A DNA stretch of 64,000 nucleotides from Sambucus nigra (taxonomy: Eukaryota > Streptophyta > Magnoliopsida > Dipsacales > Adoxaceae). The first letter of the stretch is position 1. Every line of letters starts with the position of its first letter. The stretch is taken from assembly GCA_949130495.1 (NCBI GenBank), contig OX422213.1, positions 535,417,467 to 535,481,466 of the forward strand. Direction: 5' to 3'. Shown here one piece after another: positions 21,014 to 33,439 of this stretch. Below the pieces are notes generated by a model. The model was given only the letters and a program-made list of their open reading frames with translations, was not told where the DNA came from and did no database searches. A program made the translations under genes and the position numbers.

Positions 21014-21610
21014 GGAGGTTCAAAAGTGAACCAAAAGAATGAACTTTTTAATGAACCTACCAAGACATTAAAAAATTTATTTTTAATTTCTTGTTGTAAT
21101 TGGTCCGCGCCAGCGGCAATGAATAATTTTTCAATCCCCCCGCTGGCGCGGACCAATTACAACAAGAAATTAAGGATTAATTTTTAATATCTTAGTAGGT
21201 TCATTAAAAAGTTCATTATTTTGTTTCACTTTTGAACCTCTCCCTATATATATATATATTCACACACACACACAGATACACACACACATTACTCTCATTA
21301 CTATTTGTCATATTGGTATATTTAAAAATCGATCAGGATGCAATGGGCGCATTGAATGGTATAATCGATATGGTATCTGCAGTGCACACTTTTCAACCAT
21401 TTCTTAGTGTATTGAAGTATCATGGAAAGCTTATTATGGTTAGGTCACCCGAGAAGCCACTGCAGCTACTTGTGTTTCCTTTTCTTGTGGTTGGGAGGAA
21501 GCTTATGGGTGGGGGTGATATTAGAGGGATGAAAGAGATGCCAAAGATGCTTTATTTTACTACTGAAAATAACATAACCACGAATGTCAAAGTTATCCCC
21601 TTTGATTTTT
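20541..21610 (+). pseudogene. Cinnamyl-alcohol/mannitol dehydrogenase family pseudogene, two internal exons
   Basis: The first exon (about 20541-20801) follows an acceptor-like ttctttgacag. It reads THYSQGTMDMMENKFLHLP and, after a frame change, [19 protein letters not shown] and KLGADSFLV. This is the NAD(P)-binding region of zinc-dependent CAD enzymes, whose glycine-rich turn is destroyed here. The second exon (21337-21610), after the acceptor cgatcag, reads AMGALNGIIDMVSAVHTF, HGKLIMVRSPEKPLQL and VGRKLMGGGDIRGMKEM, the substrate-side C-terminal region. Live enzymes reduce cinnamyl or related aldehydes in the cytosol. The zinc-ligand N-terminal exons and the last exon are absent, and frameshifts occur. 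The intron between holds a MITE at 21011-21244. This is the only host-gene-derived sequence seen. Confidence 0.8.
21011..21244. mobile_element. Foldback MITE in the dehydrogenase intron
   Basis: About 234 bp, flanked on both sides by TA-dinucleotide runs. The left arm (gggggaggttcaaaagtgaa, ...gaactttttaatgaacctac) pairs with the right arm (gtaggttcattaaaaagttc..., ttcacttttgaacctctccc). The arms close in a GC-rich stem ggtccgcgccagcgg / ccgctggcgcggacc around 21099-21155 with a loop of about 23 bases. There is no coding capacity. TA flanks suggest a Tc1/mariner-type mover, but the TIR is not one I recognise. Confidence 0.85.
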
Positions 21611-22979
21611 TTTTAAATATAAATTATTAGAACTCCATGTGTAGTTAGCATTTCTTTGTAAGAGTCGTGCGGCACTCGCAATGTCAATAAAGTACCTACA
21701 CTCAATTCAAAAAAGCAATCCCAAAATTTATCAATGTTTAGCCAGAAAAACATAGTATTTAGCTGAAATGGCATTACTACTAAAGTGCTAACAGTCCATC
21801 TCCAACTTGAAAAATTAATGTTTTGGATCGAGTCTTCTTAACATTCCAACATTCATTGTACATCTTTCTGATGAAAAGGCAACTAAAGGGCTTCCAAAAT
21901 TTCAAACAAACATTTCCTCCATAATATGAAGATGTTCTCAGAAAATCATAATGACGCATTTAACTAATTATGAGTAGATAAAAACAATCATCTCTTAGCC
22001 ATACATTTCTAGGATGTTGGAAAAATAATGTTTCACTAACATTCTACCTATGTCTTGAAGAAACAGCGATTCAATTCACAATCTGATCTTAAATATTATT
22101 GGGTGGGGATATCTGCCTTAGGCAAACTTATTAACACTGAACTTGTTTGAATTGTATACAATTGTTTAATGTACCAACTAAAGTCCTAAAATATATGTAA
22201 GTAGCAACTTTGTGTGACTCTTTATTCTACGGATAGTGTTTAGTGAATTAATTGATAGAATATCATGAATGATGAATAATACCCCTTCTCCCGCCCGACT
22301 GAATTTCAGAATATTATATATTAGCAAAATATGTATTGGACTTTCCATAAAATGATAATATGTTAACTAATTGTTGGAAATATGTGAATTGTACTTGCCA
22401 TAGAATAATAATATATTCATTAATGGTTCTTTTTTCATATTTTAAGTATTGGCTAATAATTGAAATCGACCATGCTGGACATAGAAAGACACATTCAACT
22501 AAAAATAAATCTTTTATTGTGATAGATATTTTTTCACCAATTGTAATGACTTTTTGTTTGTGAACATATGGTATATCCAGTTAAGATCAACATATGGCAT
22601 GGAAGTGTTCAACCATTATTTATGTTATGTTATTTTATTTTGATGTCCATTCTATATTTGGCGCCCGAAATGAGTTTATTTTGTCTTATTTTTTAGACTT
22701 ATGGATGCCCTAGATGGGATTATGTGATATTATTCTTGATTTCAAATTTAATTTTAAATAGGTTTCGTGTCTATTTTCTGGAGTGTCTGAAATTTAAATG
22801 AAATTTTGTCGAATTTTTTAAAACTTGTACGATGCTCGGAATAGGATTATGCGATATTATTCTTGATGCAAAATTTATGTATAAATGGGTTTTATGTCTA
22901 AAGGATATTTCGAATATACTAAATATAAAAGCAATTCTGCCAATTTCTTTTAAAATCTAAAGATAACTTATTATTTGTC
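21611..22979. other. No gene seen; diverged direct repeat
   Basis: AT-rich, with no recognisable gene on either strand. A diverged direct repeat of about 70 bp occurs at 22703 and 22830 (ggattatgtgatattattct and ggattatgcgatattattct, followed by similar text ending in atgtctaaa / gtgtctatt). Part of this may belong to the CACTA element ending at 23366. Confidence 0.4.
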
Positions 22980-23366
22980 ATATAAGTGAAAAACTTAACA
23001 TTTCTCACTCCTACCAGCAGTGGGAATTTTTTTATTCCATCACATTTTGTGAATGCTGAAAATAGTGACAATTATGATTTTTGTCACTACTGTGAGCAGT
23101 AAAAATTTTAGTATTTGTCACTGCTCACAACAGTGACAACTATCAGATTTATGAGTGGTATTAGTAGTCAAAAAATGGGTGGATAATTTTTGTCACCATT
23201 TATTACTCCCAGGGATAACGAAAAATATTTTCAATGCTCATAATGAACTTCATCACTGCTCGCATAAGTTACAAATATTTTGTCACCCCTAAATCGTGAT
23301 GGTAAATAGCAGTTATAAAGATTCACTCCTAGTGGCAGTGACGAATTGCTATTTTGGTGTAGTGTC
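22980..23366. mobile_element. One terminus of a CACTA (En/Spm) element with subterminal repeats
   Basis: The last 15 bases read ATTTTGGTGTAGTG, the inverse of the CACTACACCAAAAT terminus seen in the CACTA elements at 43443 and 52262. Inward, inverted and direct copies of words such as TCACTGCTCACAACAGTGAC, TGTCACTACTGTGAGCAGTA and tagtggcagtgac form subterminal repeats over about 350 bp. These are where TNPA-type proteins bind in En/Spm elements. The other terminus was not found upstream, so total length and content are unknown. Confidence 0.6.
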
Positions 23367-25077
23367 TATTTCGATGGGACCTCTAACTTAAAATAGGTTG
23401 GAGTGGAAATTTTCCTTATAGCTTCAAACCAAAGCATGCTCGAACACGAAATTAGACTTGACTTTGAAGTTTACATCAATGAGGATGAATAGGAAGCTCT
23501 TATCGCTTAATTTAAGAAGGTCATATCTCTTGGCACAAGTCACCTTGACGTCTTTTATGACTCAAGGATAGTATTTAATGAGGTATCATAAGACTATAAC
23601 GCAACGGGTGAACGAATGTTAGCATACTTGAAGGTCGTTTAGGATCTGATCCCCCCATTCAAGAAAGTTCATATCGAATAGTTTCCACGAGGAAATAATA
23701 TCCATATGAATGCTCTGGTCACTTTGGGTTCAATCGTTGACTCCGACCTAAAAGGAACAGTTGAGGTGGAATACCTTGACCAAGAAAGTATCATGAATCC
23801 AAAGATATCCAATTAATTCCTTGCTATACATAAAGCTCCCAACTAAATGGACCTAGTCATAGAATATTTGCAAGAGGATTCTTTGCCTGCTAATAATAAG
23901 CAAGTCCATCAGTCCAAGGTAAAAGTTGATCGATTCTATATATCACCTTAAGGTAAAATCTATAGAAGATCTTTCACATGTCCATACCTCCAATGTGTCC
24001 ATCCGAGTGACATCGACTAAATCTTGTATGAATTGCAGGATGGAATACATGGAAGTCATGTCGAGGGAAGTTTTATGGTATTCAGGGCCATCAAAGAAGG
24101 TTACTGGTGGTTGTACATGAAAAACGATACGGTTTCATATGACAAAAAGTGAAAGAAGTGTCAATATTTCTCACCCATACTTGACTAATCAGTCATTGAA
24201 CTCAAGTCACTAACTAGTTCATGGACTTTAGCTCAATGTTAATTGGACATTATGGGTCCCGTACCTATAACCCCAAGAAATCGAAAGTATCTCCTGGTCA
24301 ATGAAAATTACTTCACAAAATAAAATAGAGGTTGAACCTTTGGTGAACATAGAGGACATTGATATGATCATATTTATCTAGAGAAATATCATGATACATT
24401 TTTATGTGTCGATAATGATTATCACCGATAATGGGATGCAATTTAAAAGAGGACTATTCTAAGACTTCTACAACCACCACAACATCATGCACTAATACGG
24501 TTCAGTTTACTACCCTTAAAAGAATGGCCATGTTGAGGCCTCTAATAAAATAGTGATCGACGAAATAAAGAAGAGGTTGGAAAAGGCAAAAGGAACTCGG
24601 GCAGATGACTTTCCCTATGTCCTAGGGGCATAACAACACCTAGGAGGTCGACTGACAAAAATCCCTTCACCTTAACTTATATAATGGAAGCCGTAGTTCC
24701 ACTATAAGTTGGATTACCGACCATGAACATAACCACTGGTGATAAAACCCCGAATAAAGAAATCATACGGACTGAGATCGACTTGGCCAAGGAAAAGAGA
24801 GAAAAAATCTTAATGAAGTTGGATACTTACCAGCAGAAGTTTTCCACAATACAACAAAGGCATTAATTCGAGGAAATTCCAGGTTGAAAATTATGCCCTA
24901 ATAAAGATTATCGTATGCACGAGGAAGCCATCAGGTGGCAAGTTAGGTCCTGTGTGGGAGGGACCCTATAAAGTCACCACATACAACCTCCAAGGAGACT
25001 ACCATGTGGAAAAAATGGGGGTAAGGGATATCCCTAAGCGCTATAATGCGAAAAATATTTGGAGATTTAATCTTTAA
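23367..25077 (+). pseudogene. pol: RNase H and integrase of a Tat-type Ty3/gypsy element
   Basis: The sequence begins inside the RNase H domain right at the CACTA end (YFDGTSN, LDFEVYINEDE, VISLGTSHLDVFYDSRIVFN, YNATGERMLAYLKVV). Integrase core remnants follow near 24480-24600 (KNGHVEASNKIVIDEIKKRL). The well-kept C-terminal part lies at 24920-25077 (GGKLGPVWEGPYKVTTYNLQ, KRYNAKNIWRF, stop). These domains degrade the RNA template and insert the cDNA. Many in-frame stops and shifts make it dead. Protease and RT are missing upstream, where the CACTA end and the dehydrogenase pseudogene lie. Lineage is inferred from domain wording typical of Tat elements. Confidence 0.8.
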
Positions 25078-26512
25078 AACTTTTTAGCTTTATTTAAATT
25101 TTAAGTTTTTGTTTCTTTGATGATTTAAAGTCCAATTAATGCAATTATCTTTCATATTGTTCAAAATGGCATGCCAACTTTGTTAATTATCATTATTAAA
25201 AGGTTATCTTTATTATGGATTATTTGATCAAGTTTTGATTGCCAGTTTAAATACTTTAGTAAGATTACGCTTAATCAAATCCTAAGATTACAAGTTTTCA
25301 TCAATAATAAACACGAAAGCATCAAGAATTTTCTAGGAAATAAAAGACCTATGAGGTATCCCTAGGCAATAAGTGTCCTTACTTTGGTCAGTTAAAATCC
25401 TTGACTGGTGGATTATCTGCGACCGGGTGAATTCTCGCCATAGTTGATCCTATGGCCTAAGATGGTGTGATGCAATTAACCGAAAAGGTAAGGAAACTAA
25501 TAAAACATTCTTGGTATAGAAATGGGATAATGCACGACATAAAAATGACTAAATAAGTTCATAGTCAGTTGATTATAATTTTCTAGATCGACGTGTTACA
25601 AAAATTGATACACAAAAGTATGGATAGATGTTTCATATTTATCGTTCCAGCTTGGTAGTCATTCTAGCATGGCGACCATCATCTGGATTGAAACGAAACT
25701 CGTCATTGTTATTATGTTCGAGTAGATAGTCCTTTATTAGTCGAATGGGAATAACATCTACAAGTATCCAACATTTCTCACTTCCAAGAGGGAGAAGCAT
25801 AACATATGGGAGATCTACACTAGACGAATTTTATAATTTGGATCCATGAGGAACTCTCATAATGACTAAGTCATTCAATCACCCATCATTATATGCGTCC
25901 TTCTTAGCTTTATAAGTTGGGAAAAAATCCATTCAACCTTTAATATAACCCTCCGACAAGACTACACGAGGTCCGAGATGAAATTGATATCTTGGTCTCA
26001 TCACTTTCTGTCGAAATCTACACTTTGATCATTTGGTCATCAATAAGATTTTTCTTAACTCTACCGAGATTCACCCTTAGAGAATTATTCTCATATTTAA
26101 TCATAAAAAAATATCTCCAACATCCTTAATCTCTCCTGGGAGGGAAGCTACCAAACGGGTATGCTTTTCATAATCATTTGTCATTTTTTGAAGTGTCTAT
26201 AGAACAAATGGACATGCCTCGCATCCTAGGACAAAATCATTCCAACAAGGATGCGGTCCAAGTCTTCGCTCATCTAAGCTATTGGTACCAGTGCAAAGTT
26301 TTTATTAGGCTACAAAGATTAAAAAAAATGAAAAGGCGTTCAGAAAACTGGAATGGAGGGAATATAATAACAATATGAAATGATCAAACAAGTCACAAGT
26401 AAATCCTAAACAACTAATCTTTTCATTGAAATAGAAAAGTTGGGCAAGCCCTTATAAAGAAAATAACCAAAAAGACGTTAATAATAAAGTATAAGAAGAC
26501 ATAGGCTAATCT
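25078..26512. other. Noncoding spacer between Tat pol and the antisense ORF
   Basis: No domain is recognised on either strand. Position and length fit the untranslated spacer that follows integrase in Tat/Ogre elements. Small frames such as 26178-26378 lack features. Confidence 0.45.
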
Positions 26513-28330
26513 AACTAGTATGGTCTTTTTCCTCTATTGTCACGTGATCTTGATGGACTACGGACTTTCTTTGGTATATGGATTAATTTTCTTCATCGAT
26601 GCTTTCCTTTTCTTGGCCTGCACAAGAGGCCTCGCCATCTTCTTCATCAAGGTTTGTAATGGAACTTGGTCATGCTCACAAAAGAATTAAGACTCAGAAG
26701 ATACTCATGCCTTAGGCAGAGCCCGTCCCATCCTTTCTTGAAGTTAGATATATAGATGTAGACTAGTTATTTCTTAGCCTATAAAAAGGCATCGCGCCAC
26801 CCTTAATCATAGGACTGGTCCCTTTTCACTAAAACTTCAGGCAAGGTATGAGAAGATTCCTCAGTGTAAATATTTAATTGCTCATTCTCAGATATCATCT
26901 TGGTTATCTCCTGCTACTGTCCTCTTTCTCAATTTCATATGCCTTCCGGGCGGACTTTAAAGAATTCCAAGAATTAGCCAAGGCATAGCCTAGATCGAAG
27001 TTGGATTTATCCTAGTCGAACCTTTTATCCAAGATGTCGACAAATGCTATAAGGAAATGCAAGACAAATATTGAAAAAAATAATTAATACCAAAGGAAAT
27101 TTATTAGTAAATGATTTGAGAAGAACTCAAGGACTTACCAAAGACAACACATGGGTTGTGTTAAAGACCTGTTGATTTGTCGAAAGTTTATCGATCTCTT
27201 CTTTAACTGTCTGAAGGATGGCCCCCCTCAGAAACACATGAGACAAATCATGATTTTTGGCCACTCACATTATAGTAGATCCATTCACCTTGTTGGGCGC
27301 ATCCATCTTCTTTATGGGAAGAGCAATAGTAGTAAGACTAGTTCAAGTATTACCCCTTTTCCAAGTTGGTATATGATTTTTAGGGGGATTATGACGTGTT
27401 GATGGGGTCATACGCTCCCCCAAATTTATTTTTCTTGGAAGACTGAGATTTTGGAAAAGCGTGGAAGTCAGAATCATTCAAAAAGTTGGGGATTCTTCTT
27501 CTCAAAGGCATATATTCTTCAAAAATATAAGGAACCACAGTAAGAATAAAGGTGGTGTCCATAAATTCAAATGATCTCGATGTTGTTGCACTTGAAGACT
27601 CCTCACTTACAGAAGGTAAATCAATCTCTAGATCTTTGTCTACTGGTCTAAACACAAATGAAGTGGTGGTGCAGGTGTAGTTCAGTAATAGTGAGGCTGA
27701 TCTTGGATACTCGACACCAATAGTTACAGGTCCATTAAATTTCTAGACCTTACTCAACTCATCAAAACTGACGTGTGTTTGGCCGAGCTTTATTTTCTTG
27801 CAAACTTCTTCACAAAATAAAGAAGGAACAATATTAGTCAATATTCATACAAGCCTTTGTCGACCAAAATGAAAAATAAATTAAAACAATAATTAACCTA
27901 TGACATAACCCCGGGAGGGCACCCGAAGCCCCTGTAAGGTTCACCACGCAGTAATAGGTGGATGTTCCCATTGCTTCACTACAAATACATGAGACCAATA
28001 ATCATAATTGGAATCAAGCAATTTTATAACTAGCACCCTCACCACCTTCCTCCCTTTCAAGTAAAATTTGTTATCGTTCGCTCACACCCATATGTAGTTG
28101 TATTGAATCTATTAGATCCCTAACTAAGTTTTGTATAACTCATTGATCCTATTGACCACATTCACTATCCTCTGAGTGTTTGGAGTACATTATACATTAA
28201 CTATGTTGGAGTATTTACAAAATTCGATAAGAAGAGTTGGTTCGAAGGAAATATTATGCTCGATTCAGTAATGAATTGTATTAACATATAATGTTCACCC
28301 TTAATGTTATATTAGTCCCTTGTTTATTCC
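26513..28330 (-). pseudogene. Antisense extra ORF (aORF) of the Tat-like element
   Basis: Read on the minus strand. Near 28080 NKFYLKGRKVVRVLV is followed by LLDSNYDYWSHVFVVKQWEH, the strand-rich core of the 'putative gypsy type transposon' proteins. At 27900-27640 come KKIKLGQTHVSFDELSK and VFRPVDKDLEIDLPSVSEES. At 27020-26900 comes a helical stretch (NFDLGYALANSWNSLKSA). At 26800-26513 come VYIYISNFKKGWDG and an acidic tail with DEEDGEAS. Exon-like breaks suggest introns. The gene lies opposite to pol and between pol and the 3' LTR, where Tat-lineage elements carry such ORFs. Stops and shifts are frequent. The function is unknown. Confidence 0.5.
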
Positions 28331-28831
28331 CCAAATTAAATCCTTACCCACTCATAAATAGAAAAACACCTCATAAACGCATCAATTGAGTTGTCATTAA
28401 CCGGGTAAATCATTTTAACAAAAAAAAAAAAACAAAGACAATGGGAAATATGAAGATTTGAATAATGAGGAGTGATAATTCACTCATAGAATGATAATAG
28501 GTAAGTTTTCAAACGGCCTAGTTCAAACTCCAATACAAAGTTATGGTTTAAAACTCAACCCTAGGTAAGGGCTGACACGCACGTCACTGCCTCTTGGTCT
28601 AATCAATGCACAATTACCAGAGTATCCCTAAAAACTTAAGGAAAATTACATGTCTCCTTCAGCCTCAACGGGAAGAACAATATTAGTTTTTATCTTTAAA
28701 AAAACACTAAGTTTTAATACTCTCTGACCATATCACCTATGGAAGATCAAATCTCACTATCGACCAGCATCAAGATAAACAAACGATCAAACCTCTACAC
28801 CCCATTCATTATACAAAGATTTTAGGGGAAT

Positions 28832-29217
28832 TGTGGGGGAATTATACAACCTAATAGGAGAAGTTGACACATTTCTGACATACTTTCTAAGTGAACGTAG
28901 CTTGGAGATAAGAACAAAGAGGAGAAAATCAACTGAGATCTCGAGCTTAGATTTGCCCAATCAAATCACGATCGCATTATAAGTTCATGGAGTCCCACAT
29001 GACTCACTATTTTTTTGTTCTCTATAAATGTGACCCACACCCCTAGGAGAAGTGGCATGGAATTTTTGTTATCAACAGTTGATCAATAAATAAAGAGAGA
29101 AACACCTTGTGGAGGAAGGACATTATCGAACCATATATATTCTGTGTTGTGTGATATTGAAATTACTTTTTACTTGGCTTAGTTGTGTTGAATCAATTAT
29201 AGTAGGTTTTTAACACA
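28832..29217 (+). mobile_element. Probable 3' LTR of the plus-strand Tat-like element
   Basis: A polypurine-like aaagattttaggggaat (28815-28831) precedes TGTGGGGGAATTATACAAC. A TATA box, tctataaatgtg, lies at 29021. The candidate end is ggtttttaacaca at 29217. The start is reasonable; the end is only a TG...CA guess, because no partner LTR or target duplication is in view. Confidence 0.4.
29021..29030 (+). promoter_or_regulatory. LTR TATA box of the Tat-like element
   Basis: ctctataaatgtgacccac is a good plant TATA context, inside the inferred LTR. Confidence 0.45.
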
Positions 29218-30431
29218 TACAGTTGTATATATTCTTGTTATATATTTATGTAGAGAGGTAGATAATTGCTTAATCCTGTTGTCATGTGGATAATTGTATA
29301 TGTTCTATAATTATATGTTTATTGTTAAATAAAAGACTCTATTGTGATATTTATTTTATTTAGTACTTTTGGTTGGGTTATTTTACCCAATTTGGGATCA
29401 TATAACTAGAATTCTTGTAGTTGGACTAACCCATCATACTCGTGGACTAACAACTCAGGTTAGGAGTTCTCATCTAGGTGTTGTTCGATCTTGGAATGCA
29501 TCCTTGGACACGTGAAGACTTATATCATGTATAACATAGTTTTTCCTTTGTATTGTTTAGTTTATATGAGATAGTTATTAGATTCAAGGGTCACTTATAA
29601 GTCAACACTTGAATTTTAAGAATGTATAAGAGGCTATGATGTTTGTAATGCCATATGCTGAAGATTTTTGTATTATTGGATCTGAAAGTTACAAGTTGTT
29701 CATACTATATTCAGTCGCATCTTGTATTATTGTGAAAGTTTTAACACTAAAGGAAAACTAATTTTTTTTCAACACTTTTTTCTCGGTATAATTTAAAGAT
29801 GCTGAGAATTTTCTTTTCAAAAGCATTTATATTGATGTGCTGCATAAATAGAGCATTTTTTAATTAATGCTGAAATAAATGTGGTATTTTTTAGGAATTT
29901 CATAACTATTGCCACTAAAGTTAGGAAAAATGGCGCCTTTTACTCTAATTTTTTGCGTATGTTTATTCTTTCTTAAAGAAAATCCCTTGTTTCTTTATTT
30001 TAAGCTACCACCTCAATCTTATCTCCCATTACGTCTCTTCTTTTCCTGAATATATCCTCAATCCTGATCCTCTCCAAACCTCTCTCCCCCTCAATTAGTC
30101 TCACCTAATAATCCTCTCTCTTATTTATTCTCCACCTATTCGTGGTATTAAGCACACCCAATTGTTGATTCTCCACGACTAGTTTGTGGTATTGTTTTGA
30201 AAGTTCCTATTCACTATAAACATTGTTGTTGGGACCATTAGTGTTGTTGGGTTTTGATCTTTAAAGATTTTCTTGGAACTGTTCATCATTGGTAAGTTGC
30301 GTTTCTTTTTTTTCTCGATGTATTTTTCTTCCACTATGTCACTTTTTCGACTATTGTTGTTGCTTTTTTTGTTTTTTTCGGTGCATCAAAAAATATATTA
30401 TTTTTGACATCTTTCTGATGCAAGATGCCAA

Positions 30432-30436
<5 letters not shown>

Positions 30437-30508
<72 letters not shown>
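30437..30508. repeat. (AT)n microsatellite, about 72 bp
   Basis: Uninterrupted AT dinucleotides. The open frames across it (YIYIYI) are artefacts. Confidence 0.95.
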
Positions 30509-30511
<3 letters not shown>

Positions 30512-30906
30512 CAGCACAGGGGTTAGTTTTTTTAGGACTTGCTTCCTCATTGTTAGAAATATTTTCGTACATCAAAAAAATATAATATTGGAATTTTGAC
30601 ATGTGTTATTGTTTATTATTTAAATCTTTCTTATTTTTCAAATTTGACATTACATATTCATGTATATGAAATAGTGTAATCTTTGTTTTTAATTGATGTG
30701 TGAGAGAAAAAAAGTGCTAGACGCAACATGACAAAACTCGAAATAAAAAAAAATAAAAAATAAAAAGTGTTAGAAATTTTATTAGTCAACTATGTTGATG
30801 CCAGATCGCAGACTCAATTGTGTTATTGTCTAATTTTTTATTGATATGTACTCGAAATTTTGTTATAAACGTCTCTTTTAATTGATTGATGTCCCAGTTC
30901 ATATAC

Positions 30907-31108
<202 letters not shown>

Positions 31109-31884
31109 CTTTAGTTGATATATACATTTTTTAATCGATATGTGTCTGAGCGAGAGAATTTTTTTGTGAGTTTTTTAATGAATTTTTTAATTTATCTTTT
31201 AAAGAATTGTAATTGGGTTGTTTCATATCAATCTATATATATCATATGTTTGGATATAATCTTCTGATAAATTACTGGTATTGTTTGAGTGTATTTGTGA
31301 TTGAACCTTTAATGACTTATTTTAGATTTGTTTGTCAGTAAATAATTTGAATATCATTCAATGCATTTTTTGTCTTTTTTTTTGTTATCAATCAAAATTA
31401 GCCAATTCACAATTGTTTTGTCTTAAGTTGGTGAGATTTATACTCATTTTTTAATGACCAGTTTTATGGAGTTTTTGTAAAATATCTAGATTTTTTATCT
31501 GAATCTTGAGGATGTCAAAGTAAAAAATTTGTACAAAAATTGAATTCAATGTTACATTATTATTATTGCTTACATTGGTCTTGTTTCTTTTCCTTTGATG
31601 TTTTATTGGTTTATTTATCAAATTAGATGAAGTATAGACAAGATAAGATTTATCCACGACTTAGCGTATTTAGTTGGATTTTCTCATCTATTTTTTATTA
31701 CTATATTTTTTTCACTTTTCATTTATTTCAATTGATTAAAAAAGTCTAGTTCAAAGTAGTTAAACGTAAATTTAAATCATTCCCCATGATATCATATTTT
31801 TATAACTCTTACACCCTTGTTTTAATTGATTACTATTATTTTAATCATCTAAATTGTTGCGATTTTTTACAATAGGGGTTATAT

Positions 31885-32044
31885 ACATACTTTTCCATGT
31901 TTATGTATGTGTGCATTCATGTACGGGTATGTATGCGTCACCTTAGCCTTTTAGTTTGATATGTACATATTATTTCTCATGTTTATGTATGTGTGTATTC
32001 ATGTGCAGGTATATATGTGTCAAACTATAGCCTTTTAGTTTGAT
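31885..32044. repeat. Tandem duplication, 80 bp unit
   Basis: The units from 31885 and from 31965 share catgtttatgtatgtgtg, attcatgt and agccttttagtttgatat, with scattered differences. The sequence is noncoding. Confidence 0.85.
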
Positions 32045-33035
32045 ATTACAAAAAAAAAATTGAATAAAAAAAATTGTTTGATATTACAAAACTTACCATC
32101 TCTAAACCAAAATTAGATGTGTCTACATGTCTTTATTCGTTTGATTTAAATTGTTTTAGAACCACTAGTTTATCTTAATTTTAAATTATAATGTCGAGGC
32201 TCCAAATTAGAGCTAATCGTTGGAGTTGTACAATATACTTGTTGTACCAAACCAATGTAAGAACTTTTTTACAATGTTTTCAGTCACTCACTTAGTTTGT
32301 ATATGTTCCGTCTTGTAATTAATGTTGTTGTGATGGTATCTTCAAAAAAATAGTTTTTTACATTGTAGTTGAATTTAGTAACCCCCTTTATTCATGCAAT
32401 ATGTGTTGAATTTTAAGATAACAAACAAGTTTTAATATTACTTTCTCATCTAGAAATTTTTATTTAGTAGTGTTTTCATCTAGATTTTATGATTTAATTA
32501 TGTTATATCATTATTCACAAGGAGTTTTGTTCTTCAAAATGTTTATTTTTTTGCTAAAGTTGTTTTTTTAAGCGATGGCCTTATTCATTATTTTGTCTTT
32601 TATCTTTTTAGCTTTTAGAAAATTAAGTCTTTATGTGAGTTGTTGTGTTAGGGTATCCACTAGTTGTACATTATTTTTGTTTAAGCTAAAATGTTTAGGC
32701 ATTAGATATAGTCTTGTTCTTAATATGTCATGATTTAATGTTACATTAATATATTTTAGTAATTGATTCTGTTATGAGTGAGTTTTTTAATTATTGTTAA
32801 CTAATTAAGGTTAAAATATATTAATAGTTAAGTTTCCTCATTTTTTATGAGTAAATATTGGTAGTCTTCAAATAAGGCCATATCCAAATGATGTTATAAT
32901 TAAAGTCTTACTATTTGTAAATTTACATAGTTTTGAAGGAGCATATTAATGATTACGGTTTAACATTTTATTTATTTATTGTATTTTTCTATGATTTTTT
33001 TTCCAAATGAATCTAACAATAATTTTGTGATAGTG

Positions 33036-33439
33036 TGAGGTAATCACCGATATTTTCAAATTGATAGCGATAAAAGTTGGGTGGACTTGTTAAGAATTTC
33101 TCAACCTTATATTAAAGGAGTTAACGAGTTTCTTTACTATGCATTTGCCAATAAATATACTGAGCTAGTGATCAAATGCTCCTGTAAGAAATGTCGAAAT
33201 ACCATTAGCCATAAAATAGAAGTTGTTTATGAGAATCTCATCATACATGGGTTAGTTAAGAATTACACTAGGTGGATTTATCACATAAAAGGTGCTCCAT
33301 ACACAATGGGAATAGTGAAGAGAATACAGTGCTTGAAGCGAATACAAGAGATAATATGTGTGGACTACTACATGATATATTTGGAAATCAAAATGATAAG
33401 GGTGTGCAATGTAACTACCTATATGAAGACCATGATGGG
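33036..33439 (+). pseudogene. CACTA TNP2 transposase, N-terminal transposase-associated domain
   Basis: The plus strand reads DKSWVDLLRISQPYIKGVNE, FLYYAFANKYTEL, then the zinc-binding-like IKCSCKKCRNTISHKIEVV and NLIIHGLVKNYTRWIYHIKG. This is the domain found at the N-terminus of TNP2/En-Spm transposases. The coding then drifts through a frame change toward YMKTMMGATT-type text. It is cut at 33439 by the LTR element whose target duplication is atggg. The gene continues at 43313 and 47302. TNP2 would cut and join the element ends. The copy is dead through insertions and stops. Confidence 0.85.
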
